Notes: generated by a model from the letters alone, not told the origin. DNA of 46,232 nt from Methanoregulaceae archaeon PtaB.Bin056 (GCA_002067095.1 MVQD01000034.1:1-46232), one strand, 5' to 3'. Positions 24,810 to 33,910 are shown, numbered from the stretch's first letter. Numbers and translations: made by a program.

Positions 24810-25496
24810 ATGCACATCAACTGGAAGAGCTGGAACCACGTGACCAAGCTTGACCCCGACAAGCAGCTGACACCCGACGCATTGACCGGGGTCGTAACAA
24901 GCGGGACCGATGCCCTGATGCTCTCGGGAACCCTGAACGTGACCAGGGAGAACATGCAGGAACTCCTGCGGCAGGTTGCCCGGTACGGCCTCCCCCTGGT
25001 GGTGGAGCCGGCAGGGCCCGAGGCGGTGATCGCCGAGGGTATCGATTTTCTCTTCATCCCGAGCGTATTGAACACCCAGGATGTAAACTGGATCGTGGGA
25101 AAGCACCGGCAGTGGGTGCAGCAGCAGGAGATCGACTGGGACCGTGTGGTGCCGGAGGCGTACATTGTCCTCAACCCCGATTCGTCGGTAGGGAGGGTGA
25201 CGCGCTCCAACTGCGCACTCTCACCTGCCGAAGTGGCTGCATACGCAACGGTCGCCGAACGGTACTTCCACTTCCCGATCGTCTACATTGAGTACAGTGG
25301 AATGTACGGGAACCCCTCCGTCGTGAAAACCGTCTCCGACGCGCTTGAATCCTCTGTCCTGTATTACGGGGGCGGCATCAACTCCCCTGAACGGGCGGCG
25401 GAGATGGCGAAGTACGCGGATACCATCGTGGTGGGAAACGCCGTCTACGACCAGGGCATCGACGTGCTGAAGGCCACTGTCAGGGCCATCCAGTAG
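24810..25496 (+). CDS. Geranylgeranylglyceryl phosphate synthase
   Basis: First committed enzyme of archaeal ether-lipid synthesis: it joins geranylgeranyl diphosphate to sn-glycerol-1-phosphate. The 228-residue TIM-barrel protein matches the PcrB/GGGP synthase family through WNHVTKLDPDK at the start, DALMLSGT near residue 33, FIPSVLNT near 80, YIVLNPDSSVGRVT near 116, VYIEYSGMYGNP near 155 and the phosphate-binding LYYGGGINSPE near 182. GGGAG sits 8 bases before the ATG, which is 12 bases past the topA stop. It is cytoplasmic or peripheral on the membrane. Confidence 0.95.
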   Translation: MHINWKSWNHVTKLDPDKQLTPDALTGVVTSGTDALMLSGTLNVTRENMQELLRQVARYGLPLVVEPAGPEAVIAEGIDFLFIPSVLNTQDVNWIVGKHRQWVQQQEIDWDRVVPEAYIVLNPDSSVGRVTRSNCALSPAEVAAYATVAERYFHFPIVYIEYSGMYGNPSVVKTVSDALESSVLYYGGGINSPERAAEMAKYADTIVVGNAVYDQGIDVLKATVRAIQ

Positions 25497-25504
25497 GCAG
25501 GGGG

Positions 25505-26254
25505 ATGCCCGACGTTGAGTTTGTCCTGGTCCAGCCCCTCTACGAGGGGAATGTCGGCTTTGCTGCACGTGCCGTCAAGAACTTCGGGTTCTCGCGGTTG
25601 GTCCTCGTGGACCCGTGCCCACTCGGTGATGACGCCATCGCCCGGGCAGGACACGCAAGGGACGTCCTCGAGTCTGCGCCGCGTCTGACTCTCGAAGAGG
25701 TCTTCTCGGGGAGCGATTGTGTCATTGCGACAACAGGCGAACTGAGCAAGTCGATCTGCAACCCCATGCGGATGCCCTACTATACCCCCCGGGAGATCCG
25801 CAGCCTCATCGAACCGTGCAGGGGGAGGGTGTCGGTCCTCTTTGGGCGGGAGAACTGGGGGCTGAACAACAGGGAGATCCGAAAATCTGACGTGATATGC
25901 ACGATCCCCACCTCGGCAGAATACCCGATCCTGAACCTCTCCCATGCCGTCGCGATCATCGCGTACGAACTGGCCAATCTCCCCCGGGGGGAGTACCTCC
26001 TTGCCGGAAGGGAACAGATGGAACACCTCTACCAGCATATCGACCAGTACCTCACCCTTATCGGACACCCCCCCTTCAAGCGTGACGTGACCATGCTCCT
26101 GATGCGGCGGATCTTCGGGAGGGCCAACCTGACGGCAAGAGAAGCGAGCACCCTGCACGGGCTCATGAGGCGGTCTGAGTGGTATATTACCCCTGACGCA
26201 GTGAGACCAAAGAGAGAGCTGCCGGACGATGACCCTGGCTCTCCCGATGAATGA
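25505..26254 (+). CDS. trmJ: tRNA 2'-O-methyltransferase, TrmJ-type SPOUT family
   Basis: SAM-dependent SPOUT methyltransferase that modifies the ribose at tRNA position 32, acting as a dimer. In 249 residues it shows the family's three motifs: NVGFAARAVKNFGF (about 15-28), VLFGRENWGLNN (about 112-123) and IPTSAEYPILNLSHAVAII (about 135-153), the last forming the knotted SAM site. A helical C-terminal extension (about 165-235) and an acidic tail follow, as in TrmJ. It is the last gene of the gatCAB operon, 8 bases after the lipid gene, with a run of five G as likely ribosome site. Confidence 0.9.
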   Translation: MPDVEFVLVQPLYEGNVGFAARAVKNFGFSRLVLVDPCPLGDDAIARAGHARDVLESAPRLTLEEVFSGSDCVIATTGELSKSICNPMRMPYYTPREIRSLIEPCRGRVSVLFGRENWGLNNREIRKSDVICTIPTSAEYPILNLSHAVAIIAYELANLPRGEYLLAGREQMEHLYQHIDQYLTLIGHPPFKRDVTMLLMRRIFGRANLTAREASTLHGLMRRSEWYITPDAVRPKRELPDDDPGSPDE

Positions 26255-26271
26255 ACGCCTGCCACTCCTGG

Positions 26272-26279
26272 TTTAAAAG
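26272..26279 (+). promoter_or_regulatory. TATA-like box upstream of the cache lipoprotein
   Basis: TTTAAAAG lies about 235 bases before the lipoprotein start. If used, it would give a leader of over 200 bases containing the hairpin cluster at 26343-26466. Confidence 0.4.
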
Positions 26280-26342
26280 AGGCCGCGGGCCCCTGTGCCG
26301 GGCGTTCCGGGATTCGGGCGGATCTTCTCTCCCCTACCCTCC

Positions 26343-26466
26343 CCCACAATACGTCACCCATCGTATGACGCCCCGGCATGCCAGTAGGTACAGGGCGTCT
26401 TCCCGCCGAGTACCGCGGCACCGGGAGGATAAGGTATCCTTCCGCAAGCCCCTTCTCCATTGTGGG
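26343..26466 (+). other. Candidate structured leader RNA
   Basis: CCCACAAT at 26343-26350 is complementary to ATTGTGGG at 26459-26466. Between them lie four adjacent hairpins: ATACG/CGTAT (26349-26366), GACGCCC/GGGCGTC (26367-26399), TCCCG/CGGGA (26401-26426) and AGGATA/TATCCT (26426-26440). The outer stem shares two bases with the first hairpin and the last two hairpins share one base, so not all full-length forms coexist. No known RNA family was recognised. Confidence 0.3.
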
Positions 26467-26510
26467 TGATCAAAGGTAAATCGGGGCATTTATGTGATTT
26501 CCACCAAAAT

Positions 26511-27494
26511 ATGACCCCCATGAGAGGATGGCATCTCCCCTGCATAACCTGCCTCGTCCTGGTTGGCGCAGCCCTTTTCTCGGGATGCAGCGCCCCCGGG
26601 TCTCCACAGGACGCACACGCAGCACTGACCCCCGCCGCCCTGGCCGGGTTTGTGCAAGAGGCGGCCGAATTCGCGGAGCATGCCGGGAAAGAGGCCGCGC
26701 TCGCCGAGTTCAACCGTGATAACGGCTCCTTCTCCCGAGGCGACCTCTATGTGTATGCATACGATTTCAACGGGACGCTCCTCGCCCACCCCTACCAGCG
26801 GGAGCGCGTCGGGACCAACCGGCTGGACTGGACCGATATCCGTGGTCTTCCTGTGATCCGCATCGGGGCGCACGTGGCCGCACAGGGTGGAGGGTTCATC
26901 ACGTACCTCTACCCGGCCCCCTCCGTCAACGGGATCAACGAGTCATCGGTCGGGGCCTATGTCCCGAAGATCGGGTACGTATACCCTGTCGGAGAGGACT
27001 GGTGGATTGGATCGGGCATCTACTTCTCCGGCCTGGAAGGCGCGGGTTCCCTGGGGTATCCGAAGGCGGTTGAGGAGATGGTTGAACTCGTGGAGCGCGG
27101 AGCGGCCTTCGGGCGCGAACATGGTGAAGATGCGGCGTTTGCAGAGATCTCGAACGTGTCGGGATCGTTCGTGGATACCGATGCCCACTACCTGTATGCC
27201 TACGATTTTAACGGGACACTCCTCGCCCACCCCCACCTGAAGGAGGCGATCGGGACCAGCCTCATTGAGAAGACCGATCCGTTCGGGATGAAGAACATCA
27301 AGGCGCTCTCCGACACCGCACGCTCCGGCGGCGGGTTCATCGTCTTTGTCTGGCCGAACCCTGGCAGGGAGAACCGGCAGGAATTGAAGATCGGGTATGT
27401 CCTCCCTGTCGACGACCGGTGGTGGCTTGGCTCGGGGGTCTACTTAAGCGAGGTCACCGGGATGGACACCTCGTTTCCCCTTCCCACCCCCTGA
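26511..27494 (+). CDS. Lipoprotein with two tandem cache domains
   Basis: Extracytoplasmic lipid-anchored sensor or binding protein, 327 residues. The lipobox LFSGC places the modified Cys at residue 26. Two homologous cache units follow (about 42-165 and 185-318); each contains YAYDFNGTLLAHP, then a GGGFI strand, KIGYV and WW(I/L)GSG. The repeated YAYDFNGTLLAHP is nearly identical even at DNA level, showing a recent duplication or gene conversion. No membrane helix or signalling domain follows, so it must act through another protein. An alternative ATG lies 9 bases downstream; neither has a good SD. A possible structured leader precedes the gene. Confidence 0.85.
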   Translation: MTPMRGWHLPCITCLVLVGAALFSGCSAPGSPQDAHAALTPAALAGFVQEAAEFAEHAGKEAALAEFNRDNGSFSRGDLYVYAYDFNGTLLAHPYQRERVGTNRLDWTDIRGLPVIRIGAHVAAQGGGFITYLYPAPSVNGINESSVGAYVPKIGYVYPVGEDWWIGSGIYFSGLEGAGSLGYPKAVEEMVELVERGAAFGREHGEDAAFAEISNVSGSFVDTDAHYLYAYDFNGTLLAHPHLKEAIGTSLIEKTDPFGMKNIKALSDTARSGGGFIVFVWPNPGRENRQELKIGYVLPVDDRWWLGSGVYLSEVTGMDTSFPLPTP

Positions 27495-27568
27495 TTTTTC
27501 GACTGGGAGGAGAGACCCCTGCGGGGACAGAGGAATCCTAATGCCCATCGGGGTCCATACAGTTTCTC

Positions 27569-28126
27569 ATGATTCTCGTGGACTGGCAGATACTGGACCG
27601 CATCCAGCGCGGGTTTATCACGGTGGAGCCCTTCGATCCCCGGCTGGTCCAGCCCAACTCCCTTGACATCCGCCTCGGAAACCATTTTGTGTGGTACGAG
27701 AGAGGCGACGACGTGATCGATCCCTACCAGGGAGAGACGATCGCCAGGGGAACACAGCAGACCACCTCCGACTCGATCGTCCTCTCCCCTGGCCAGTTCA
27801 TGCTCGCCGAGACCTGCGAGGTGATAGGCCTCCCCGACAATATCGTGGCCAGCATCGAGGGCAAGAGCAGCATCGCACGGCTCGGGGTGGAACTGCACCA
27901 GACGGGGGGATGGATCGATGCAGGCTTTCGCGGCTCCATCACGCTCGAGATGTGCAACGTGAACCAGCGGCCGGTGAGGATGTATGCGGGCATGCCGATC
28001 GGGCAGCTCGTCTTTTACACGACCGAGAGGGCGCTGCTCCCCTACGACAGGAAGAAGGACGCCAAGTACATGGACCAGCGGCAGGCAACGCTCTCCCGCT
28101 ACCACAGGAACCTGCCCGAGCTCTGA
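27569..28126 (+). CDS. dcd: dCTP deaminase
   Basis: Deaminates dCTP to dUTP, and in some methanogens also hydrolyses the product to dUMP. The 185-residue protein has the trimeric dUTPase-like fold motifs: SLDIRLG near residue 31, [10 protein letters not shown] near 98-107 (Ser and Arg for phosphate binding) and [13 protein letters not shown] with catalytic Glu127. Whether it is bifunctional cannot be decided from sequence motifs alone. The start has no obvious SD. A promoter for the following thrS lies just beyond its stop, so the two are probably separate transcripts. Confidence 0.9.
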   Translation: MILVDWQILDRIQRGFITVEPFDPRLVQPNSLDIRLGNHFVWYERGDDVIDPYQGETIARGTQQTTSDSIVLSPGQFMLAETCEVIGLPDNIVASIEGKSSIARLGVELHQTGGWIDAGFRGSITLEMCNVNQRPVRMYAGMPIGQLVFYTTERALLPYDRKKDAKYMDQRQATLSRYHRNLPEL

Positions 28127-28131
28127 ATGGG

Positions 28132-28138
28132 TATATAC
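28132..28138 (+). promoter_or_regulatory. TATA box of thrS
   Basis: TATATAC lies 60 bases before the thrS ATG, giving a predicted leader of about 30 bases that contains GGAG, 9 bases before the start. Confidence 0.5.
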
Positions 28139-28191
28139 ACCATGAAACCACAATTATCTGGGATGATCTGACCGGAAATGGAGCTGAATGC

Positions 28192-30021
28192 ATGCGACTT
28201 CTCTTAATACACTCTGATTTTATAGAATTCGAGGCCAGGAAAAAGACCGGAATGGCAGAAGAGGGTCAGCCATTGAAGGGATTCAAGGAAGAGGCCCTCA
28301 CCGTCTTCTGCGCCGTAGAGGCTGGTGACGAAGACGATATCCCCGGCGTCGTCGAACTCGCCGGCGAGGAGATCGGAAAGACCGCCGACCAGCTCTCGGT
28401 GGAGAACATCGTCCTTTACCCTTACGCCCACCTCTCGAGCGACCTCGCGAGGCCCGACGCGGCAGTCGAGGCCCTGAGAATGCTCGAGCACCTCCTGGTG
28501 GACATAGGCTTCGACGTGATCAGGGCACCTTTCGGGTGGTACAAGTCCTTCCGCATCTCATGCAAGGGCCACCCCCTCTCCGAGCTCTCGAAGACCATCC
28601 TCCCGCCCGAAGAGGGGAAAAAGGCTGAGAAAAAGGAGGTCACCCACGAGTTCTTCGTACTCACACCCGATGGGAAACGGCACGACCCAAAGGAGTTCAT
28701 GGACGACTCCTCTTTCGGCTGCCTCCTCAAAAAAGAGCTCGGAGAGCCCGCGGAGGGTGGCGGCGAGCCGATCCACGTCGAACTGATGAGGAGCAAGGAA
28801 CTCGTGGACTACGAGCCGGTCTCGGACGTCGGCCACCTCAGGTGGATGCCGAGGGGAAAGCTGATCCGCGACCTGCTCGCTGACTACGTCCTCCTGAAAG
28901 TCCTGCCCTACGGGGCAACGCCGGTCGAGACCCCTGTCATGTACGACCTCGGCGACCGGGCCATCTACGAGCATGCCGACAAGTTCGGGGAGCGGCAGTA
29001 CCGGTTCAAGAGCGGGACAAGGAACATGATGCTCCGGTTCGCCGCGTGCTTTGGGATGTTTTCTATCATGCGGGACATGCACATCTCCCCGAACACCCTC
29101 CCGATGAAGATGTACGAGCTCTCCACCTACTCGTTCCGGCACGAGCAGAAGGGGGAGGTCATAGGGCTCAAGCGACTCCGGGCGTTCACGATGCCAGACA
29201 TGCACTCCCTCTGCACCGATATGCCCGAGGCCCTCCGGTGCTTCGAGGAGCAGCTCCTGATGGGCTGGGAGACCGGCAAGGACTTTGGCACCGAACTCGT
29301 CGGCGTGATCCGCTGCACGAGGGACTTTTACGACGAGCACAGGGAATGGGTCGCACGGATGGTGAAGGTCTCGGGATGCCCGATGCTCATCGAGGTCCTC
29401 TCCGAACGTGTCCACTACTGGGTCGCAAAGGTCGACCTGGCGGCGATCGACGGCCAGGGCAGGCCCATCGAGAACCCCACGGTCCAGATCGACGTCGAGA
29501 GCTCGCACCGGTTCAACATCAGGTACCACCTTGACGGAAAGGAAGTCCACCCCCCGATCCTCCACTGCTCGCCGACCGGCTCCGTCGAGCGGGTCATCTG
29601 CGCCATCCTCGAGAGCACCGCCCGGCAGAAAGTCCCGAGGCTTCCCACCTGGCTCTCGCCCTCCCAGGTACGCGTCATCCCCGTGGCGGAGCGCCACCTC
29701 TCCTTTGCCGAGAAGATCGCAGCCGACCTGAACAACAGGAAGATCCGTGCCGACCTTGACGACCGGGACGAGAGTGTCGGCAAAAAAGTTCGCGAGGCAG
29801 GGATGGACTGGGTCCCGTACGTCGTCGTGGTCGGGGACGCAGAGGTCGAGAGCGGGAGGCTCACTGTCACCATCCGTTCCAGGTCGGAGCCGAACAAGCC
29901 GTTCAAGGAGTCCTTCTCGTTTGACGACCTCGTCACCCTGGTCGGGGCCGATTGCGGGGCGATGCCTTTCCGGCCGCTCTATACCCCGATGAAGCTCTCG
30001 AAGAAGGCCAGGTATATCTGA
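28192..30021 (+). CDS. thrS: Threonyl-tRNA synthetase (archaeal type)
   Basis: Class II synthetase that charges tRNA(Thr); 609 residues. The N-terminal about 140 residues ([15 protein letters not shown]...) form the archaeal editing domain, related to D-Tyr-tRNA deacylase and distinct from the bacterial type, which removes mischarged Ser. The catalytic domain carries FAACFGMF with the zinc Cys, motif 2 [27 protein letters not shown] with a zinc His, and motif 3-like [10 protein letters not shown]. The last about 110 residues are the anticodon-binding domain ([14 protein letters not shown]...). The open frame extends far upstream through dcd by chance; the ATG at 28192 with GGAG upstream is the real start. 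Confidence 0.95.
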   Translation: MRLLLIHSDFIEFEARKKTGMAEEGQPLKGFKEEALTVFCAVEAGDEDDIPGVVELAGEEIGKTADQLSVENIVLYPYAHLSSDLARPDAAVEALRMLEHLLVDIGFDVIRAPFGWYKSFRISCKGHPLSELSKTILPPEEGKKAEKKEVTHEFFVLTPDGKRHDPKEFMDDSSFGCLLKKELGEPAEGGGEPIHVELMRSKELVDYEPVSDVGHLRWMPRGKLIRDLLADYVLLKVLPYGATPVETPVMYDLGDRAIYEHADKFGERQYRFKSGTRNMMLRFAACFGMFSIMRDMHISPNTLPMKMYELSTYSFRHEQKGEVIGLKRLRAFTMPDMHSLCTDMPEALRCFEEQLLMGWETGKDFGTELVGVIRCTRDFYDEHREWVARMVKVSGCPMLIEVLSERVHYWVAKVDLAAIDGQGRPIENPTVQIDVESSHRFNIRYHLDGKEVHPPILHCSPTGSVERVICAILESTARQKVPRLPTWLSPSQVRVIPVAERHLSFAEKIAADLNNRKIRADLDDRDESVGKKVREAGMDWVPYVVVVGDAEVESGRLTVTIRSRSEPNKPFKESFSFDDLVTLVGADCGAMPFRPLYTPMKLSKKARYI

Positions 30022-30088
30022 AAAGTGCCCCAGGGAAGACCAATACCCTCATCTTTTTTCTCTCGCCCGCCAAACAAATTTCTCCAGC

Positions 30089-30487
30089 GTGAGCAGGGAA
30101 CAGATATGCAGGCAGTGCGGGCACTGCTGCGAGCGGTGGGGATGGGGGCAGGAAGGGTCCCCCGAGGACCTCCGTCCCTGGATCGAACAGAACCGGGAGG
30201 ACATCCTGCAGCACGTGACGGTGTTCCTCGAGAACGGGAAAAAGACCGGCGGCACAGGCATCTCAGCCGGCGATATCCCCCACATCATGAAAGTGCGTTA
30301 CTGGCAGGACCCTTCCGGCCGGCCGTTGCGTCACTGCCCGTTCCTCGGAAGATCGACGGAAGGGAAGGCCTTCTGTAAAATCCACGACGTCCGGCCGGCA
30401 GTCTGCAGGGAGTATGCCCCATGGAACTGCGATGACGGCGAGTATAACTCTGTCAAGTGCCTGGCATGCAGGGAGAAGATGCCCTGA
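30089..30487 (+). CDS. YkgJ-like cysteine cluster protein
   Basis: A 132-residue cytoplasmic protein with the Cys pattern of the YkgJ/UPF0153 family: CRQCGHCCERWGW at the N-terminus, CPFLG and FCKIHDVRPAVCREYAPWNC in the middle, and CLACREK at the end. These cysteines probably bind zinc or an iron-sulphur cluster; the biochemical role is unknown. The start codon must be GTG at 30089, since no ATG or TTG precedes the first Cys motif in frame; there is no SD. It lies 67 bases after thrS on the same strand and could be read from the thrS promoter. Confidence 0.82.
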   Translation: MSREQICRQCGHCCERWGWGQEGSPEDLRPWIEQNREDILQHVTVFLENGKKTGGTGISAGDIPHIMKVRYWQDPSGRPLRHCPFLGRSTEGKAFCKIHDVRPAVCREYAPWNCDDGEYNSVKCLACREKMP

Positions 30488-30580
30488 ACCGCTGGACGCG
30501 CCGCCGAGATCCTCGTCGCACGCCACCCCCGCGGCACGGATTCCGTAATGGAGGGGGCCCTCTTTACCCACTCCCTCCCC

Positions 30581-31648
30581 TTATTGGTCCCTCCCGTAAT
30601 GGAGGGTAAAGAGCGTCATATATTCGTCGGCGTAAGCGGAGGAGTCGCAACGGCACGAGAACTCTGACCCGAGCACTTCCCGGAAGAGCGCGTGCCACTG
30701 GCCCCGCAGCATGTGGTAATCCAGGCGCTCCCCTCTCGGTTTGGTGAGGAGCGATACAATCTCTGCCATCATGAATGAGTCCACGCAGTCGATGGCGAGG
30801 TCTACCGGTGCGTCGTGGGTGAAGATGAAATCGATGATGCGGCTGTAGGACTGGTAGACTGAGAGGGCAAGGTCAGGAGTGTGGAGTTCGGGGGTGTCGT
30901 TGTGTGCATCCATCTCGAAAAGCACCAGGTGATCGATCCATGGCTTCAGCCGGGAGAGGTGGACCCTTTTTTGCTCGAGGGGCATGTGATGGTAGGCAAG
31001 GGAACTCATGGCGACATCATAGGGATGATCTATGGACGAAGAACAGTTCTGGATCCGATAATTACGAACCACGACGTCCGCTCCGGGAACCCCAGAGCGT
31101 ACCGTCTTTAGGGCGAGGTCTGCCATCGCCTGCGAGGGTTCGATCAGGAGCACCTCGCCGATACCCGGGGCCTTTCCCGTCTCCACGAGATGGTTGAGGA
31201 GTGTGGCGGTGAGAGCCCCATCGCCGCACCCGATATCAATAAACCGGAGAGGCCGGTCAAAGACCGGGAGGGAATGCCCGCACTGTGTGACGAACTGCTC
31301 CCTCGCCGCCCTCATCATGGGAACCCCGGCAAAATGGATGAATTGCCGTGGATCCTGGAACGGTGCGAGAGGGACCGCGAGCCTCCCTCCGTGCCGCCTC
31401 AGGAAACCGAGGAGGAAACCGCACCCAAAAAGCCCCTCCTCCTCAAAGAGGGTGCCGCGCTCAAGCCATTCGATGCCCTCTTCGCCCTTCCCGTGTGCGG
31501 CCAGGAACGTAGCGATGTAGAAGTGAAATGCAGGAATAAGGTTCTTCCTGACCTTCGAGTCCCAGCATCCCGGCTCCGGACTCTCTTTGAGCGCGTCCCT
31601 CGCATACCCTGCCCATTGCCGTCCCTCTGCCTTCGATAAAAAAAGCAT
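30581..31648 (-). CDS. Class I SAM-dependent methyltransferase
   Basis: A 355-residue cytoplasmic protein. An N-terminal helical part (about 1-125) contains tetratricopeptide-like features (FHFYIATFLAAHGKGEEGIEWLERG). The methyltransferase domain follows, with SAM motif I FIDIGCGDGA near residue 138, an acidic residue in LLIEPSQAMA near 171 and YDVAMSSLAYHHMP near 208. The substrate is unknown; the layout with an N-terminal helical repeat suggests a small-molecule or protein substrate. A purine-rich GGGGAAGAGAG lies before the ATG. The gene is divergent from the CBS protein. Confidence 0.82.
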   Translation of the reverse strand: MLFLSKAEGRQWAGYARDALKESPEPGCWDSKVRKNLIPAFHFYIATFLAAHGKGEEGIEWLERGTLFEEEGLFGCGFLLGFLRRHGGRLAVPLAPFQDPRQFIHFAGVPMMRAAREQFVTQCGHSLPVFDRPLRFIDIGCGDGALTATLLNHLVETGKAPGIGEVLLIEPSQAMADLALKTVRSGVPGADVVVRNYRIQNCSSSIDHPYDVAMSSLAYHHMPLEQKRVHLSRLKPWIDHLVLFEMDAHNDTPELHTPDLALSVYQSYSRIIDFIFTHDAPVDLAIDCVDSFMMAEIVSLLTKPRGERLDYHMLRGQWHALFREVLGSEFSCRCDSSAYADEYMTLFTLHYGRDQ

Positions 31649-31905
31649 GATCTCTCTTCCCCTGGAATATCAGAACGCGTGAGCAAAAAGAGTATTGAAC
31701 CGCAGGCGAAGGTCTTCACCTGGAGCGCCTCACTTTTCCATCGCGGCTTTCACCCTTGCGAGCATCTCCGGTGGGATCGGGTCCATGTTGTATGCAGTTT
31801 TTTTACGTGCTCCATTCCGGGGAAATTCCCAGATCCTCTAGCCAGGTCTATCCCTGCATAACATTTTTTACGCCAGAGGTTCTCTCACACCATGAGGGGA
31901 TCTGT

Positions 31906-32730
31906 ATGGTTGCACCAGAGAAACCCGGGATCGAGTTCCAGAGCGTGGTCGACCGCGCCTACCAGGAGTACAAGCGGCACCGGAAGGTATCTGACATCAT
32001 GAGCCCAGAGGTGGCCATCACCACCCCTCAGGCCACGATGGCCGAGGCTGCACGGACCATGGGGGAGAAGCGGATCGGAAGCCTGATCGTGGTGCAGTAC
32101 GGCACGCCGATCGCCATTGTCACCGAGCGCGACCTCCTCTCGAAGGTGCTTGCAGGGGGAATGGACCTTGTGAAGACAAAGGTTGCAGACGTGATGTCCT
32201 TTCCACTCGTCAAGATCTGCCCCGACCTCGAGATACGCGAGGCCGCAAGGACCATGATCAGGAAGAAAGGGCGCCTCGCGGTCTTCCAGTGCGGGATGAT
32301 GTGCGGCGTGATCACCGCATCGGACCTTATCCGCGGGATGCCGGATGCCCCGGAGACCTCGCTCGTGGTCGACGACTTCATGACTAGAGATCTCGTATGC
32401 GTCGAGGATGATCAGAAGATAGAGGAAGTGGCCCGGGTCATGGGCCAGAAACGGGTCGGGAGCGTAATCGTGACAGAAGGAGGGACACCAAGGGGGATAT
32501 TCACAGAGCGCGACCTCCTCTCTGCGCTGATTGCAAAAGGAGTCTCGCTCGATGTGCCGGCCGGGGAGGTCTGCTCCCCGATGCTCGTTACAGCTCCTGC
32601 GGGGATCAGCATCCACGAGGCGGCCACCATCATGGCGACAAAGCACATCCGCAGGCTCCCGCTCGTGAAAAAGAAGAGACTCGCCGGGATCATCACCGCG
32701 AGGGACCTCGTCGAAGCGTACGCACGGTGA
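31906..32730 (+). CDS. Four-CBS-domain protein
   Basis: A 274-residue protein built of two Bateman modules, that is four CBS motifs, at about residues 25-82, 90-142, 154-210 and 220-272. CBS pairs bind adenosine nucleotides such as AMP, ATP or SAM and act as energy or metabolite sensors. Characteristic repeats are VSDIMSPEVAITTPQATMAEAARTM, IVTERDLLSKVL and its copy IFTERDLLSALI, and the terminal GIITARDLVEA. There is no attached effector domain, so it probably regulates a partner protein. GAGGGGA lies 8 bases before the chosen ATG; the frame is open further upstream but those residues look non-coding. Confidence 0.9.
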   Translation: MVAPEKPGIEFQSVVDRAYQEYKRHRKVSDIMSPEVAITTPQATMAEAARTMGEKRIGSLIVVQYGTPIAIVTERDLLSKVLAGGMDLVKTKVADVMSFPLVKICPDLEIREAARTMIRKKGRLAVFQCGMMCGVITASDLIRGMPDAPETSLVVDDFMTRDLVCVEDDQKIEEVARVMGQKRVGSVIVTEGGTPRGIFTERDLLSALIAKGVSLDVPAGEVCSPMLVTAPAGISIHEAATIMATKHIRRLPLVKKKRLAGIITARDLVEAYAR

Positions 32731-32820
32731 TTCCGGGATACCGGGGAGAAGAGATTTTAGGCGATATTTTCCCTGGCCCTGGGGAGAGGAAGATGTGGGA
32801 ATGTGTTCTCTCCCTCTCCT

Positions 32821-33297
32821 TTACCCGGAGGAATCCCCGACGAATGGTATCGTGGTGATATGCATGCGCGACAGCGCATCTTCTATTGCAGGCCTGATTG
32901 CCGCACCCTCCCCCGCTTCCGAAAGGCACTTTTTCAGCCCATGGACTGCACTGTCGGAACGCGTCAATGCGAGCGCATGCACAGCCTGCACCCTGGTGCC
33001 GTGTTCTTCATCCCTGTCCAGTACACACTCTATTAAGGCAGGGACAGCCCTTCCGCTCCTCATCTTCCCGAGAGCGATGACTGCATGCCTCCGGACGAAT
33101 GGGTCCGCGTCCCTGCAACAGGAGACGAGCACATCCACCCCCCGCGGGTCTCTGCTCTCACCCAGTGCCTCGATAGCCCCTATCCTTCCGTCCGGATTGG
33201 CACAGTCTCCGGCATCATCGATCAGCTGGTAAATCCTTCCTGTCCTTGGCATCTGGCTGAACCAGTGCCCCCCCGATCCTTCCACGCTCATGGCCAT
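32821..33297 (-). CDS. HEAT-repeat protein
   Basis: A 158-residue protein with about three HEAT/PBS-lyase-type helical repeats between residues 35 and 140: GRIGAIEALGESRDPRGVDVLVSCC, then DPFVRRHAVIALGKMRSGRAVPALIECV, then TRVQAVHALALTRSDSAVHGLKKCL. Such repeats form protein-binding scaffolds, sometimes linked to phycobilisome-lyase-like or heterodisulfide reductase-associated proteins, but no partner is evident. The ATG at 33297 is preferred over a TTG at 33330. It is convergent with the CBS gene. Confidence 0.75.
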   Translation of the reverse strand: MAMSVEGSGGHWFSQMPRTGRIYQLIDDAGDCANPDGRIGAIEALGESRDPRGVDVLVSCCRDADPFVRRHAVIALGKMRSGRAVPALIECVLDRDEEHGTRVQAVHALALTRSDSAVHGLKKCLSEAGEGAAIRPAIEDALSRMHITTIPFVGDSSG

Positions 33298-33330
33298 GAC
33301 ACACCACAACACAGATCTCAAAACACCCAA

Positions 33331-33910
33331 AACGCCCTGCCCCCGCCGGAAACCCAGGCAGAGACCACGGGCTTAAAGAGTGATGAAAAGTGGCTGCCGC
33401 TTCGTTGCAGCAGTATGCTGTACCGTTCCCGACTGCCTGATGGTCCGCGAGGGAGATTGGTACATCACCCTCTCTTTTTACCCTCCCCTGGTATATAGGT
33501 ATCTTTCAGCCGGGTTCCCTTTCGGGCAGTCTTTATACTCCCCCTGCTTTGACTGGTGAGCAAATTCCGCGGCACGAAGGAGGCAGGAACGGTGCAGGGC
33601 TTCCAACCTGCCAGGCCAGGAAATGCTGCCAGGAGATAGGCCTAGTCGGGTGAGGGGAGCGGGATGCAGATGCAACCTGTGAAAAAAAATCGACTATCCT
33701 GCGGCAAATCGTGGGGGTACACTCCCTATGAAAAGCCGTGGCATTCCTGCCTTTCGCTGGGAAGGGCGGGTTCATGAAAGGCTGATGGAGATCGGGAGGG
33801 GAACGAATTTTCGATTGCCATGGAGTCCGCGTGGCTGACGACTCAATCCGCGAATTCCCGGACTTCCCATACCAAAACCTCCTTCTCTTTGTCCTGCGCA
33901 ATCACACTGC
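33331..33910. other. Long intergenic region before msrA, possible RNA gene
   Basis: About 580 bases without a convincing protein gene. TATATA at 33492-33497 is a good plus-strand TATA, and downstream lie complementary segments: CCCTGC (33542-33547) with GCAGGG (33594-33599), or alternatively GGCAGG (33582-33587) with CCTGCC (33607-33612), then AGGCC (33613-33617) with GGCCT (33639-33643). An A8 run at 33682-33689 is a T8 on the minus strand. A minus-strand frame of 122 codons here has implausible composition. It matched neither RNase P nor SRP RNA signatures by eye. Confidence 0.35.

Noticed and set aside
28558-29697. 379-codon minus-strand frame opposite thrS
   Set aside because: Antisense to an unmistakable synthetase; Asp/Gly/Val-rich composition is that of a shadow frame.
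33582-33643. SRP RNA helix 8 or RNase P RNA
   Set aside because: The segment AGGCCAGGAAATGCTGCC faintly recalls SRP RNA, but the required GGAAG...GCAGC loop geometry and RNase P GAGGAAAGTCC block are absent.
33772-33870. 32-codon minus-strand frame with an excellent AAGGAGG six bases before ATG
   Set aside because: Its predicted peptide has no recognisable pattern, and one good SD in the region is compatible with chance; recorded here in case a small protein search finds it.
33533-33901. 122-codon minus-strand frame in the gap before msrA
   Set aside because: It is Arg/Ser/Pro-rich with no hydrophobic pattern, and shows the composition of a random GC-rich frame.
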